A DNA stretch of 64,000 nucleotides from Cyanocohniella sp. LLY (lineage in GTDB: Bacteria > Cyanobacteriota > Cyanobacteriia > Cyanobacteriales > Nostocaceae): the NCBI GenBank assembly GCA_022241785.1, contig JAKOMP010000001.1:62001-126000 (forward strand). The letters are read 5' to 3'. The notes beneath the pieces were generated by a model that had not been told where the DNA came from, did not search any database, and saw nothing but the letters and a program-made list of their open reading frames with translations. Positions 17,407 through 27,341 of the stretch are shown one piece after another (position 1 is the first letter of the stretch; each line of letters opens with the position of its first letter). Position numbers and translations under genes: made by a program.

Positions 17407-18213
17407 ATGATTAAAATAATTGGGATTTTTTTAAGTCTATTAGTTATATTTGGCTGGAGTACACCAGTTATGGCAGTATCCCCACCGCCTAGCATTACTC
17501 AAGAACAGTTACAACAGGGAGATGAATTAGCAAATAAGGCTTTTACAGCTACGAATAAAGGTGATTTTGCCACAGCGGAAACTTACTGGACACAGATTAT
17601 CGAGCAATTTCCCACCAATGCCGGCGCATGGAGTAACCGGGGCAATTCGCGGGTGAGTCAGAATAAGTTACAAGCTGCATTGACAGATTACAACCAAGCC
17701 ATAGAATTGGCTCCCAACGCCACCGATCCTTATTTGAATCGTGGTACAGCCTTGGAAGGTTTAGGAAAATGGGAAGAGGCGATCGCAGATTATAATCATG
17801 TCCTGGAACTAGATCCAAATGATGCGATGGCGTATAACAATCGAGGTAATGCCCAATCAGGTTTAGGAAAATGGGAAGAGGCGATCGCAGATTATCAAAA
17901 ATCAGCAGAAATTGCCCCAAATTTTGCCTTTGCCCGTGCTAATTATGCCCTCGCCCTTTATGAAACTGGTAAAACTGACCAAGCCATCCGCGAAATGAAG
18001 AACATAGTCCGCAAATATCCGCAATTTGCCGATATGCGTGCCGCCCTCACAGCAGCTTACTGGGTAAATGGCAATAAAGGTGAAGCGGAAAGTAATTGGG
18101 TGGCAGCTTATGGACTAGATAATCGCTACAAGGATATGAACTGGGTAACAAATATCCGCCGTTGGCCTCCCAGTATGGTGCTAGCTTTAGATAAATTTTT
18201 GAAACTTCAGTAA
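17407..18213 (+). CDS. Exported TPR-repeat protein
   Basis: 268 residues with an N-terminal signal peptide (IIGIFLSLLVIFGWSTPVMA, cleavage near residue 23). About five tetratricopeptide repeats follow, for example AGAWSNRGNSRVSQNKLQAA and DPYLNRGTALEGLGKWEEAI. TPRs mediate protein-protein contacts, so it is probably a lumenal or periplasmic scaffold. Two repeats share a 36-bp identical stretch (17758-17793 and 17860-17895) exactly 102 bp apart, which is one 34-residue TPR, so one repeat arose by recent duplication. Each copy contains a HIP1 site. The partner is unknown. Confidence 0.85.
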   Translation: MIKIIGIFLSLLVIFGWSTPVMAVSPPPSITQEQLQQGDELANKAFTATNKGDFATAETYWTQIIEQFPTNAGAWSNRGNSRVSQNKLQAALTDYNQAIELAPNATDPYLNRGTALEGLGKWEEAIADYNHVLELDPNDAMAYNNRGNAQSGLGKWEEAIADYQKSAEIAPNFAFARANYALALYETGKTDQAIREMKNIVRKYPQFADMRAALTAAYWVNGNKGEAESNWVAAYGLDNRYKDMNWVTNIRRWPPSMVLALDKFLKLQ

Positions 18214-18325
18214 GTATTACTGACTCTGCATTCTGGGCTAACTATCAAAAATCTGTCTGATAGACCTTCTGTAAACTGTCCCTGTTTTCTGGTATACATC
18301 TTGTAACCAACCAAAAATAGGGATT

Positions 18326-19609
18326 ATGACTCATTTTGGCATCATCTGTCCTGGCTCCACTGGTCCCATCAATACGATGCTTCCTTTAGGACAAGAACTT
18401 CAAAGACGTGGGCATCGCGTCACTCTATTCGGTATCCCTGACGCTAAATCCAAAACACTGGCAGCAGGTGTGGAATTTCAAGCTGTTGGTGAGGAGGATT
18501 TTCCGGCAGGAGCAACGGCAGAATCGTTTACACAACTAGGGCAACTTAGTGGATTAGATGCATTGAAATATACTATTGACCTACTCAAGCAGTTGGCAAC
18601 AATTATGCTTCGAGATGCTCCAGATTTAATAAAAACAGCAGGTGTAGAAGCGTTATTAGTCAACCAAGGTTCGTCAGAAGGAGGGACTATTGCAGACTTT
18701 CTAGGCATTCCTTTTGTTACCGTATGTAGTGCCGTCGTCCTGAATCGAGAAACTGGCGTTCCTCCTTTTAACACTGTTTGGCCGTATAGCCCAACTTGGT
18801 GGGCGCATTTACGTAACAAAATGGGTTATGCGTTACTGAATCGCGTTGCCAAACCGATTGGAGATGTGATTAATCAGTATCGCCAAGAGTGGAACTTACC
18901 CTTACACACTCACCCTAATGAACGCTATTCTCAACTGGCTCAAATCAGTCAAGCGCCTGCTGAGTTTGAATATCCCCGACAAGAATTGCCTCCTTGGTTT
19001 CATTTCACAGGAACTTACCATACTTCTGCAAGTCGCCCAGATGTTCCTTTTCCCTACGAAAAGTTGAATGGAAAACCTTTGATTTACGCTTCAATGGGAA
19101 CATTACAAAATCGACTGACTTGGGTTTTTCAAACCATTGCCTCAGCTTGTGAGGGTTTAGATGCCCAGTTAGTAATTTCTCTGGGAGGTTCTGCTAAACC
19201 AGAATCACTGCCAGAATTGCCTGGTAATCCCTTAGTAGTTGAGTATGCACCGCAATTAGAATTGCTAGAAAAAGCCACCCTGATGATTACTCATGCGGGC
19301 ATGAATACAACAATGGAATGTGTAAAAAATGGAGTGCCGATGGTGGCAATTCCCATTGCGAATGATCAGCCAGGAGTAGCAGCACGTATTGCTTGGACAG
19401 GTGTGGGTGAGCTTGTCCCCCTAAAGAAATTAAACGTCCCCAGGTTGCAACATGTCATAAAAAGGGTATTTACAGAACAATCTTACAAACAGAATGCGCT
19501 CAGATTGCAAGCAGCGACTCTTCAAGCTGGAGGGGTGACTAGAGCCGCCGATATTATTGAGCAAGTGGTATCTACAAGGAAACCTGTATTAGCTCAAATC
19601 AGAAAATAA
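18326..19609 (+). CDS. UDP-glycosyltransferase (GT1, CrtX-like)
   Basis: 427 residues of the GT1/MGT type. The N-terminal Rossmann lobe begins FGIICPGSTGPINTMLPLGQ. The C-terminal donor-binding signature is THAGMNTTMECVKNGVPMVA followed by IPIANDQPGVAARI, close to the zeaxanthin glucosyltransferase/macrolide glycosyltransferase pattern. It would transfer a sugar from a nucleotide donor to a small lipophilic acceptor such as a carotenoid, terpenoid or polyketide. It converges on a CYP110-like P450 gene that ends 97 bases away, a suggestive pairing for a modified lipid or terpenoid. The acceptor is inferred, not seen. Confidence 0.82.
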   Translation: MTHFGIICPGSTGPINTMLPLGQELQRRGHRVTLFGIPDAKSKTLAAGVEFQAVGEEDFPAGATAESFTQLGQLSGLDALKYTIDLLKQLATIMLRDAPDLIKTAGVEALLVNQGSSEGGTIADFLGIPFVTVCSAVVLNRETGVPPFNTVWPYSPTWWAHLRNKMGYALLNRVAKPIGDVINQYRQEWNLPLHTHPNERYSQLAQISQAPAEFEYPRQELPPWFHFTGTYHTSASRPDVPFPYEKLNGKPLIYASMGTLQNRLTWVFQTIASACEGLDAQLVISLGGSAKPESLPELPGNPLVVEYAPQLELLEKATLMITHAGMNTTMECVKNGVPMVAIPIANDQPGVAARIAWTGVGELVPLKKLNVPRLQHVIKRVFTEQSYKQNALRLQAATLQAGGVTRAADIIEQVVSTRKPVLAQIRK

Positions 19610-19705
19610 GAATATTTTTCCGTGCTGGTGTACTAAAAATTTTTAACCATTTAGTATTTGGCAACTAGTTGTAGTGGGATGCGATCGCACCACACCCCCT
19701 TGGTT

Positions 19706-21094
19706 TTACACTGAACTAGTCTCAGGGACTGGCTGATATTGCTCACGCCTGCCTTTGACTAACATTTGCACACCTCCTTTGGGCCCAAACAACAAGCCCT
19801 TACGCTGTGGCTGTACTGGTTCACTATTAGCCAATTCCATTTGCCAGTTCGACAACACTGTCGCTAAGACCAACTTCATCTCAAATAAGGCAAAAGCCAT
19901 GCCAATACAGCGACGGTTGCCACCACCAAAGGGTAAATATTCCGAAGCTGAAAACTGTTTTTCTAAAAAACGCTCTGGTTTAAATGTCTTGGAATCAGGA
20001 TATAAATCTTCCCGATGATGAGTTAAATAAACACAGGGAATCAATAAAGTCCCAGGAGCAAACTTATATTCTCCAATTTGTAGGGGTGATTTGACTAATC
20101 TAGTCAACGTCAACATTGCGACTGGATAAAGACGCAGTGTTTCCGAACAAACTGCATTTAAATAAGGTAATCGGAAAATAATATTGGGGTCAGGGTTTGC
20201 TCCCAGAGTGTCCAACTCTTGCAATAGTCGCTCACACACGTGGGGCTGATGATGAATCCAGTACAAAGCCCAAGCAAGTGATGTAGCTGTAGTTTCATGA
20301 CCTGCTACTAATAAAGTCATCAATTCATCACGTAACTCTACATCTGTCATTGGCTCACCCGCTTCATCACGAGTTGCCATCATCAAGGATAAAATATCAG
20401 TACGGGATGAGTCAGGCTTTGCCTTGCGTTCTTGAATCTCAGCATAGATGAGTTCGTCGATTTGCTGTCGTAAACGCAGAAACTGTCCCCAAGGACTCCA
20501 CGCACCTAAATCCCGGCGCAGTGATGGTAACACCAGTAGAATTACCCGTACAATAGGTCTTTTGGGATTGAGGATAGCAATTAAAAGTTCCTTGATCTTT
20601 TCGTAACGAGGCCCTTCAGATAAACCAAATACAGCCTTTAAAATCACCTGAAAGGAAATGGCTTGCATCGATGACAAGACGGAAATAGTCTCGCCAACCT
20701 GCCATTGATTAGTTACTTGCTTACTGATATCACTAATTAACTCACCATAGGCTAGCATTCGTTCCCCATGAAAGGGTGGAGTCAATAGCTTGCGTTGTCG
20801 CTGATGCGGCTTACCATCTAGAGACAGTAATGATTGCTGCCCCAATAAAGGCGATTTAAATCCAGCAGCTTCACCAGAGTCTAAATATTTGGGGTCGGTG
20901 CTAAAAATCTGCTGAATAGCTTGGGGGTTGCTAACGAATACTTGAGGCTTAAAAACTGGGCCAATGCGGAGAGTGAACATATCACCATAGCTTTTAGCAC
21001 ATTCCTCCATATATCCCAAGGGGTTAGTCAGCCATCGATATGTTTGTAGCCAAGGCGGAGATTGAGGGCCATCAGGTAGTTGAAGAGTAGGCAT
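19706..21094 (-). CDS. Cytochrome P450 (CYP110-like)
   Basis: 462 residues with all P450 landmarks: the I-helix AGHETT (264-269), K-helix ExxR (SETLR, 318-321), PERF, and the haem-binding loop FGGGNRRCIG with ligand Cys396. Sequence style (LPDGPQSPPWLQ at the N-terminus, AGHETTATSLAWALYWIH) matches the CYP110 family common in Nostocales, whose members hydroxylate fatty acids, alkanes or terpenoids. It has no membrane anchor, so it is expected to be soluble and to need ferredoxin. It is transcribed towards the glycosyltransferase gene. Substrate unknown. Confidence 0.92.
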   Translation of the reverse strand: MPTLQLPDGPQSPPWLQTYRWLTNPLGYMEECAKSYGDMFTLRIGPVFKPQVFVSNPQAIQQIFSTDPKYLDSGEAAGFKSPLLGQQSLLSLDGKPHQRQRKLLTPPFHGERMLAYGELISDISKQVTNQWQVGETISVLSSMQAISFQVILKAVFGLSEGPRYEKIKELLIAILNPKRPIVRVILLVLPSLRRDLGAWSPWGQFLRLRQQIDELIYAEIQERKAKPDSSRTDILSLMMATRDEAGEPMTDVELRDELMTLLVAGHETTATSLAWALYWIHHQPHVCERLLQELDTLGANPDPNIIFRLPYLNAVCSETLRLYPVAMLTLTRLVKSPLQIGEYKFAPGTLLIPCVYLTHHREDLYPDSKTFKPERFLEKQFSASEYLPFGGGNRRCIGMAFALFEMKLVLATVLSNWQMELANSEPVQPQRKGLLFGPKGGVQMLVKGRREQYQPVPETSSV

Positions 21095-21259
21095 ATTGAT
21101 GAATCTCTCAAAAACTAGATCAGGAATCTATAGCCGAGAACAGGCTTGAAAGGCTATTTTTGTAAGGATTTTATGAGCAGTTTATGTTTTATGCTATCGG
21201 AAAACTGCTATGTTAGCCAGGAATTGATGCACCTATTGCTTGATTTCTGCAAGCCTCAG

Positions 21260-21282
21260 ACTCGTGACTTTGAGTCATGAGT
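21260..21282. repeat. Inverted repeat between P450 and GH13 genes
   Basis: ACTCGTGACT-TTG-AGTCATGAGT, a 10-bp stem with one mismatch. It lies downstream of the GH13 gene but has no T-tract on that strand, so it is not a clear terminator. Confidence 0.5.
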
Positions 21283-21374
21283 TAGGCGTTTTATTAATCT
21301 TAGAACACATATAGCAATCCGGCTTTGCTGAATATGTTCATAATTCACTAAGAATTGAAATAGGTACGCACAAA

Positions 21375-23189
21375 TTACTGCGATAGCATCAAAACACTGT
21401 ACGCACCAATACCAGTATTTCCACTGAAAGCCATGCCATCAGTATCACCCCAAATAGCCCTGCCTGCTGTTGTATCGTAGCCCGGTTGGTTGCCAAAATC
21501 TGGGCTAAAACCTTGCCAGTCGCTATTAAATCGCACGTACCAAATGCCTTCACGGGGAAAGCCAATATTGTAACTGTTGTAGTTGCGATCGCTCATATTT
21601 ATAACCACAATTACATCATCTCCCGGGCCGCCATTTTCCCAACGATGGAAAGCAATCATTTTGTCATTGTTATTGACATGATGAACATTTACATGCTGTC
21701 CTCTCAGCCCACGGGTATTGTTGAACCAATTACGACGCAAGCGAATCAGGGCTTGGTACATATCCCAAATACCGCTATATGTGTCTTTCTGACTCCAATC
21801 AATAGGAGTATGGTCACTCCAACTACCCCATGCCAAAAATTCTTGACCTTGGAAAAGCATGGGAATACCAGGAGATGTCAAAACTAAAGCCGCTCCCAAG
21901 GTTGAACGTTTGCGCGAAAACCAACTATCTGCATTACCCCGCCATATATCTTCTGGTACACGGTATCTGTCTGGCTTATCATCTAAAGATTTGGCGACTT
22001 CATCATGTGATTCTGTGTAAATAACACGTTTAAAACCATCTGTTTCAAAGCGAGAGTAAATAGCATCTCGCACTGCAAACATATTGCGCCCTTGGTCACT
22101 GGGGTTAACTATGGCTTCACGAATCACATTATGAAAATTCAAATCCCACTGAGAACCAAAGCCTGCACCACCCGAACCTGTATCTTTAGTTAGCCATTCA
22201 TTATTACGGATATCTTCGGCGATGGTAATTTTTTCAGGCTGTCTGGCGCGGATTTCGTTGTTAATCCATTGCATCAGGCTCCAGCCATCGGGAATATCAT
22301 TAGCTGGATCGTTGTTGTTACCAAAAGTATTTCTGATAAATGCCGTAGCATCTAACCTCAGACCATCTACATGGCACTCTTCTATCCACATTAAAACGTT
22401 ATCACGAATATATTCCCGGACTTCTCCACGGCCGTAGTCTGGTCTTGTTTGTCCCCAAGGAGTATCGGAACGTCTATCGTTGTAGAAGTAAATTCCACCT
22501 TTGCCGTCTATATTCCAACCCGTGAATTGCCACAGATCCAAGTCATTAGGCCCTAAATGGTTGTAAACTACGTCCAAAAGTACGGCAATGCCATGTTCGT
22601 GGGATGTTTGAATAAAATTTTTAAAGTCTGTGAGTGTACCCAAAACACTTTCTATGGCAAAGGGATGAGATGGGTTGTATCCCCAGGATAAATCTCCGGG
22701 AAATTCTGCCGTAGGCATAACTTGTATAGCATTGATGCCGAGTGCCTGTAACTCTGGTAATCTAGCTCGGACACTGCGGAAGGTTCCTAAACCTGGGTCT
22801 ATGTCATCGTTGAACGTGCCCACGTGCATTTCATAAATTACTAGTTGATTCCATGCTGGCATCGTAAAATTGGTGGGTGACCAATCGTAACTAGAATCAT
22901 AAATAATGCAGTTGCCGTCAGAGTTGTTGAGGTTTCTGGCGTAGGGGTCTTGTTTCCAAAGAATTTGCTCACCGTTGCGAATGACGAATTTATATTCTTG
23001 CCCAACTCTGGCATCTAAGACATCTGTTGACCAGTAGCCATTAACTTCGTGAGTCAACAGATTCGCTGTCTCAGACCAGGCATTAAAGTCACCGACAACA
23101 GCAACACTACTAACAGAGGGTGCCCATACACGAAAAGCTACACCGCCATCGAAAGGAATAGCACCCATCCCTGTATGTGTAGAAACCAT
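21375..23189 (-). CDS. GH13 alpha-amylase family protein, branching-enzyme-like, with CBM48
   Basis: 604 residues. The N-terminal CBM48/isoamylase-like domain (about 10-105; FRVWAPSVSSVAVVGDFNAW) is followed by a GH13 barrel with all four signatures: DVVYNH (206-211), GLRLDATAF with nucleophile D280, acid/base E325 in IAEDI, and the transition-state His-Asp of ESHDE (395-396). A C-terminal beta domain ends the protein. It resembles 1,4-alpha-glucan branching enzymes and glycosyltrehalose hydrolase-type relatives more than simple amylases, and is shorter than the ~760-residue GlgB. It acts on glycogen-like glucans in the cytoplasm. The exact reaction is uncertain. A second glucan-active enzyme of an unrelated family (GH57) lies at 50256-51845. 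Confidence 0.85.
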   Translation of the reverse strand: MVSTHTGMGAIPFDGGVAFRVWAPSVSSVAVVGDFNAWSETANLLTHEVNGYWSTDVLDARVGQEYKFVIRNGEQILWKQDPYARNLNNSDGNCIIYDSSYDWSPTNFTMPAWNQLVIYEMHVGTFNDDIDPGLGTFRSVRARLPELQALGINAIQVMPTAEFPGDLSWGYNPSHPFAIESVLGTLTDFKNFIQTSHEHGIAVLLDVVYNHLGPNDLDLWQFTGWNIDGKGGIYFYNDRRSDTPWGQTRPDYGRGEVREYIRDNVLMWIEECHVDGLRLDATAFIRNTFGNNNDPANDIPDGWSLMQWINNEIRARQPEKITIAEDIRNNEWLTKDTGSGGAGFGSQWDLNFHNVIREAIVNPSDQGRNMFAVRDAIYSRFETDGFKRVIYTESHDEVAKSLDDKPDRYRVPEDIWRGNADSWFSRKRSTLGAALVLTSPGIPMLFQGQEFLAWGSWSDHTPIDWSQKDTYSGIWDMYQALIRLRRNWFNNTRGLRGQHVNVHHVNNNDKMIAFHRWENGGPGDDVIVVINMSDRNYNSYNIGFPREGIWYVRFNSDWQGFSPDFGNQPGYDTTAGRAIWGDTDGMAFSGNTGIGAYSVLMLSQ

Positions 23190-23288
23190 GAAAAGTCTCC
23201 TACCTAAAGTGACTTCATAAACCTCACTTCCTCTAGGCGGTGTTCCAGAAAAGTTAGGAAATCGGGTGTTGTTGATTAATCAGATGAA

Positions 23289-24944
23289 TTATATTTCTAC
23301 AGCAGGGGAACGCAAATCTTCTATTAAGGCTTGAATTTCTGGTGGTGGGGGTGGTGTGAGACGAGAAACTACTAGGGTAACTACAAAATTAATCAGCATT
23401 CCCAAGGTGCCAATACCTTCGGGAGAGACGCCAAAAAACCAAGGTTGCATACCTGCAAATTTTACGCCGATGATATAAATCATAGTGAAAATTAAACCAG
23501 TTAACATCCCCGCGATCGCACCTGGGGAATTGGTACGTTTGTCGAAAATTCCCAGAAAAATTACCGGGAAGAAGCTAGCAGCCGCTAAACCAAAGGCAAA
23601 AGCTACCACTTCGCTGACAAATCCTGGTGGGTTGACGCCAAAATATCCCGCCAGGACTAGAGAAACACCCACCATAATCCGCCCCACAAATACGCGTTTT
23701 TGTTCTGAGGCGTTGGAGTCGAGGATGCGGTAGTAGATATCATGGGCAACGGAACTAGAAATTACTAACAATAATCCCGATGCTGTAGACAAAGCTGCGG
23801 CCAAACCCCCAGCGGCTACTAGGGCAATTACCCAAGGTGCTAATTTAGCTACCTCTGGGGTAGAAAGTACGATGATATCTCGGTCAATTTGAATTTCGTT
23901 GGTATCAATACTGGGAGTTAACTGGTAACGCCCATCATTATTTTTGTCTTCAAAGGATAGCAATCCTGTTTTTTCCCACTTAGCCGCCCAGTCTAACTGC
24001 TGTACTTCGGCAACTGTATGATTATGCAAAGATTCAATTAAGTTATAACGGGCAAACATGGAAAGGGCAGGAGCGGTGGTATAAAGAATGGCAATAAATA
24101 ATAATGCCCAACCAGCAGAAAACCGAGCTGCCCGGACACTGGGAACTGTGTAAAAACGAACGATAATATGAGGTAAGCCAGCTGTCCCTACCATCAAAGC
24201 AATGGTGGTAAACAATACATCCAGCATCGACTTGTTGACGAAGGGCTGAGTATACTCTTGAAATCCCAAATCAACTTGGATTTTATTGAGCTTATCAGCA
24301 ACATCACTGAAAGTGAATGCTAACTGCGGCACAGGATTACCCGTAAGTAACCAGGCGATCGCCACCGCTGGAATTAAGTAAGCAAAAATCAAAACTCCAT
24401 ACTGGGCTACTTGTGTCCAGGTGATGCCTTTCATACCTCCCAGCACAGAAAAAAAGCCGACAATCACCATGCCGATGATTACACCTGTATTAATATCTAC
24501 TTGCAGGAAGCGGCTAAAAACAATGCCTACGCCCCGCATTTGTCCAGCAACATAGGTGAGGGAGACAAAAATAGCTGCCACGACTGCCACTAATCTGGCC
24601 ACATTGGAGTAGTAGCGATCGCCTACAAAATCTGGCACTGTATACTTACCAAATTTTCTGAGGTAGGGCGCTAAAAGTAATGCCAGCAATACATAACCAC
24701 CAGTCCAACCCATTAAATAGATAGAACCGTCATACCCCAAAAAAGATATCAGTCCGGCCATGGAAATAAACGAAGCTGCGGACATCCAGTCGGCGGCGGT
24801 GGCGGCTCCATTAGCAATGGAAGGTATTCCCTGACCTGCTATGAAAAAATCTTTACTATTTTTGACTCGTGATTGCCAACCAATGTAAATGTAACCCAGG
24901 AAGGAAAGTCCTACCAACAAAATCGTCCAAATTTCTACTGACAC
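23289..24944 (-). CDS. Sodium:solute symporter, ActP-like
   Basis: 551 residues with about 13 membrane helices of the SSS family. Characteristic segments are DFFIAGQGIPSIANGAATAA, GGMKGITWTQVAQY, GTAGLPHIIVRFYTVPSVRA and AAGGLAAALSTASGLLLV. The closest style is cation/acetate symporter ActP. It is preceded 9 bases upstream by a small DUF4212 gene, an arrangement known for acetate/monocarboxylate symporters that need a two-helix accessory subunit. Substrate is probably a short carboxylate; exact identity unknown. Confidence 0.88.
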   Translation of the reverse strand: MSVEIWTILLVGLSFLGYIYIGWQSRVKNSKDFFIAGQGIPSIANGAATAADWMSAASFISMAGLISFLGYDGSIYLMGWTGGYVLLALLLAPYLRKFGKYTVPDFVGDRYYSNVARLVAVVAAIFVSLTYVAGQMRGVGIVFSRFLQVDINTGVIIGMVIVGFFSVLGGMKGITWTQVAQYGVLIFAYLIPAVAIAWLLTGNPVPQLAFTFSDVADKLNKIQVDLGFQEYTQPFVNKSMLDVLFTTIALMVGTAGLPHIIVRFYTVPSVRAARFSAGWALLFIAILYTTAPALSMFARYNLIESLHNHTVAEVQQLDWAAKWEKTGLLSFEDKNNDGRYQLTPSIDTNEIQIDRDIIVLSTPEVAKLAPWVIALVAAGGLAAALSTASGLLLVISSSVAHDIYYRILDSNASEQKRVFVGRIMVGVSLVLAGYFGVNPPGFVSEVVAFAFGLAAASFFPVIFLGIFDKRTNSPGAIAGMLTGLIFTMIYIIGVKFAGMQPWFFGVSPEGIGTLGMLINFVVTLVVSRLTPPPPPEIQALIEDLRSPAVEI

Positions 24945-24953
24945 GGTTTTGCC

Positions 24954-25208
24954 TCACTTCCTCAAATTATACTTGCGGTCTAGCTTGTCCATTTGGAAAG
25001 CATAAATAAAAATCAATGCCACAAATACAATGATTGATCCTTGCTGTGCCATCCAAAAACCAAAAGGTACGCCAAAGAAACGGATTGCATTTAATGGTTC
25101 CACCAGCAAAATACTGAAAACGATGGAAACCAATGCCCAAACAATTAAAAGGTTACGAATTAACGCAGTATTAGCACGCCAATAAGAGCGCCGCTGATGT
25201 TCGTCCAT
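24954..25208 (-). CDS. DUF4212 small subunit of sodium:solute symporter
   Basis: About 84 residues from the ATG at 25208; another ATG at 25229 adds seven residues. It has two hydrophobic helices (about 18-42 and 49-72), opens with the family motif RRSYWRANTALI and ends with the family-like MDKLDRKYNLRK. DUF4212 proteins are accessory subunits of the ActP-like symporter encoded directly downstream, 9 bases away, so the two form one operon and likely one complex in the plasma membrane. Confidence 0.85.
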   Translation of the reverse strand: MDEHQRRSYWRANTALIRNLLIVWALVSIVFSILLVEPLNAIRFFGVPFGFWMAQQGSIIVFVALIFIYAFQMDKLDRKYNLRK

Positions 25209-25296
25209 TTTTGTTGATTTTAGGTGCATCCCGCATCATATCAATGAATTAGCTAGATAAATGATTTCATACCGTAAAATTACGTTACAGCAAACA

Positions 25297-26286
25297 TTAA
25301 AATAATACTGTCCATCCTTCGCTTTGGGCATCTTGTTTGGTATAAGCAACACCATCGATTTTGAGACCTTGATCATCTAGCAGAGTAATCATGCCACCAT
25401 TGTTGCCTAGTTGGATGCCGTCTTGATGCAAAGCAACTTGCAAAACTTCACCAGGATAAATAATCCCCTTAAGGCGTTGCTGGCGCTTGATACGATCTGC
25501 CAGAGTCCAACCGTTCAAATCTATGGGGTGCGGTGAAGTATTGATTAAACTGACTGTTTCCTGATTTAAATCTTCTCCCACAGGATTCACCATAGCCGCA
25601 AAAATGCGAATCGATGTAGTTGTAGGCATAATCACATCAAGTTTATTGCCAGTGGTATCGTCAGTATGAAATGACTGGGACTGAAATGCTAAAAAGATGC
25701 CTACCCACTGGTTGCGGGCTGGGTAGTGAATCAGCATTCCGCCATCTTGGAAAACACCATTATCTGTTTTAAATTGTCCAATACTACCCTGATTCATGTG
25801 GAGATTATGAATACTGTTCCCAGGGAGAAAACCAAAATGCTTGTCTTCAATATCTTTTTCTAGGCCCCATTGTTCACCAAAGGGATAAAGGATGGCATCT
25901 GTAGAAACGATCGCCCGCGCCATGTATAGTTCTAGTAACTCATTTAGATCGTTATCTGGCCCCGGTAAGTCATATGGTACGGACTTTATCAAAGACGAAT
26001 CAAACAAATTTCCGCGAATGTAGTCTAAAGCCAATCCCCCGGGTTTTCTCTCCAACTCATGAAAGCCAAAATCTAACTCTTGCAATTCCTTAATAATGGG
26101 ATGGGAGAAATTTTCATCGACAAAATACAGCAACTCTGATGGCTTTTCCTGGGATTTGACGTTGATGGCAAGGCGATATTTTTGCGTCTCGTCAGTTACA
26201 AGCACTTGATAATGGGGAGATGGGCCTTCAGCAAATCGGCGGTTCATCGCCCGACTTTTAAGAACACCGTAATTTTTTAAAGGCAT
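25297..26286 (-). CDS. DUF2278 (YukJ-like) protein with lamin-tail domain
   Basis: 329 residues. Residues 1-220 resemble the DUF2278/YukJ family: it begins MPLKNYGVLKSRAMNRRFAE and contains HYQVLVTDETQKYRLAINVK and IHNLHMNQGSIGQF. The C-terminal ~100 residues look like a lamin-tail (LTD) beta fold (VSLINTSPHPIDLNGWTLAD). No catalytic site is obvious. LTD domains often sit on secreted or nucleic-acid-linked proteins, but no signal peptide is seen. Function unknown. Confidence 0.75.
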   Translation of the reverse strand: MPLKNYGVLKSRAMNRRFAEGPSPHYQVLVTDETQKYRLAINVKSQEKPSELLYFVDENFSHPIIKELQELDFGFHELERKPGGLALDYIRGNLFDSSLIKSVPYDLPGPDNDLNELLELYMARAIVSTDAILYPFGEQWGLEKDIEDKHFGFLPGNSIHNLHMNQGSIGQFKTDNGVFQDGGMLIHYPARNQWVGIFLAFQSQSFHTDDTTGNKLDVIMPTTTSIRIFAAMVNPVGEDLNQETVSLINTSPHPIDLNGWTLADRIKRQQRLKGIIYPGEVLQVALHQDGIQLGNNGGMITLLDDQGLKIDGVAYTKQDAQSEGWTVLF

Positions 26287-26568
26287 TTCTTCCTCCTACA
26301 TTGCATAGTGCAAAAGACGACATCAAGGTAATTGCTGCCTATAGAGCATTTATCTTTTAAGTAAAGTCGCTTATTTAAAAGCGTAATATTTTTTAACGTC
26401 AATCTAATATGATGTTAACATGGTGTCTCCGTGTTATTAAGGATGAAGTTAACCTGGAAATCCTATCATAAAAAAATATTCAATCACTTGAAGATGAGGA
26501 AAATCAGGGGGATGACGGAGACAAAGTTTATCATTTGTGTGGATTTATGGGGTTGCCATTAAACCAAC

Positions 26569-27201
26569 TTACGTTGCGAGTTTGCACACATGGCCTAGCC
26601 AATGAGGATAAGCATAAGAATTGGCAGCTATTAATTTTGGCCCTTGATAAGTACTCAATACACAATCTGCTGTGACTTGGAGATTATCCATCAGGCGATC
26701 TCCTGGGCCAAAGGCTTCAAATGCTAAACTCCACCAAGATTGATTTTGAATTACAAGCTGAGTAATTTCCACACTACACCCGTTATCAATTGATGCATCA
26801 CTCATGATAGGCTTTACTGAATTATTTTGTAAAATTTGATACTGTTGTAGATAACGAACTTTCTGGATATTTACCCAATAGGCATGATCTGTAACCGTGG
26901 CAACTTGAAAACTTTCACCCGTGCGATCGCTACACGAGCACTTACCCCATTTTTCAGCTTTGCCCTCTACAGATTTGCCAAAACAGACTACACCAAATTC
27001 TGCCTGACGCCATTTGATTTCCAAACTTCCTTGCCGCAATTTGATCCCCATATAGTCAGAATCGGGAACACAAAGATATACATCTTCCCGTTTTTCGGGT
27101 GTTTCCATCGGGTTAATTAGACAATTTTGCTGAAACCAAACTACAACATCTGTAGGTATTGTATCTGGGTAAAACCAGCGTAATTCGTGACTTGTAAGCA
27201 T
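26569..27201 (-). CDS. Conserved-looking hypothetical protein
   Basis: About 210 residues from the ATG at 27201; a GTG at 27249 adds 16. I do not recognise a family with confidence. The start MLTSHELRWFYPDTIPTDVV and the pattern KLRQGSLEIKWRQ alternate charged and hydrophobic residues like a beta-barrel, faintly reminiscent of CYTH proteins, but the ExExK signature is not clear. It contains five Cys, two of them close together (KCSCSD). It is soluble with no signal peptide, and is divergent to the CyanoP gene. Confidence 0.6.
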   Translation of the reverse strand: MLTSHELRWFYPDTIPTDVVVWFQQNCLINPMETPEKREDVYLCVPDSDYMGIKLRQGSLEIKWRQAEFGVVCFGKSVEGKAEKWGKCSCSDRTGESFQVATVTDHAYWVNIQKVRYLQQYQILQNNSVKPIMSDASIDNGCSVEITQLVIQNQSWWSLAFEAFGPGDRLMDNLQVTADCVLSTYQGPKLIAANSYAYPHWLGHVCKLAT

Positions 27202-27341
27202 AAATTTGTCTAGTCTAAAGTAAACATTTACCACATTTTCCCGATTCACTGCATCATGCGAAGCGACACGGTTGATGGGACAATATATACGGGAAATAAC
27301 GCTGATCCTATTTTGTTGCCAGCCTAAAGGAATCTTGAGAA

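Noticed and set aside
26569-27201. CYTH / adenylate-cyclase-like domain
   Set aside because: The ExExK signature is not convincing, so it is left as hypothetical.
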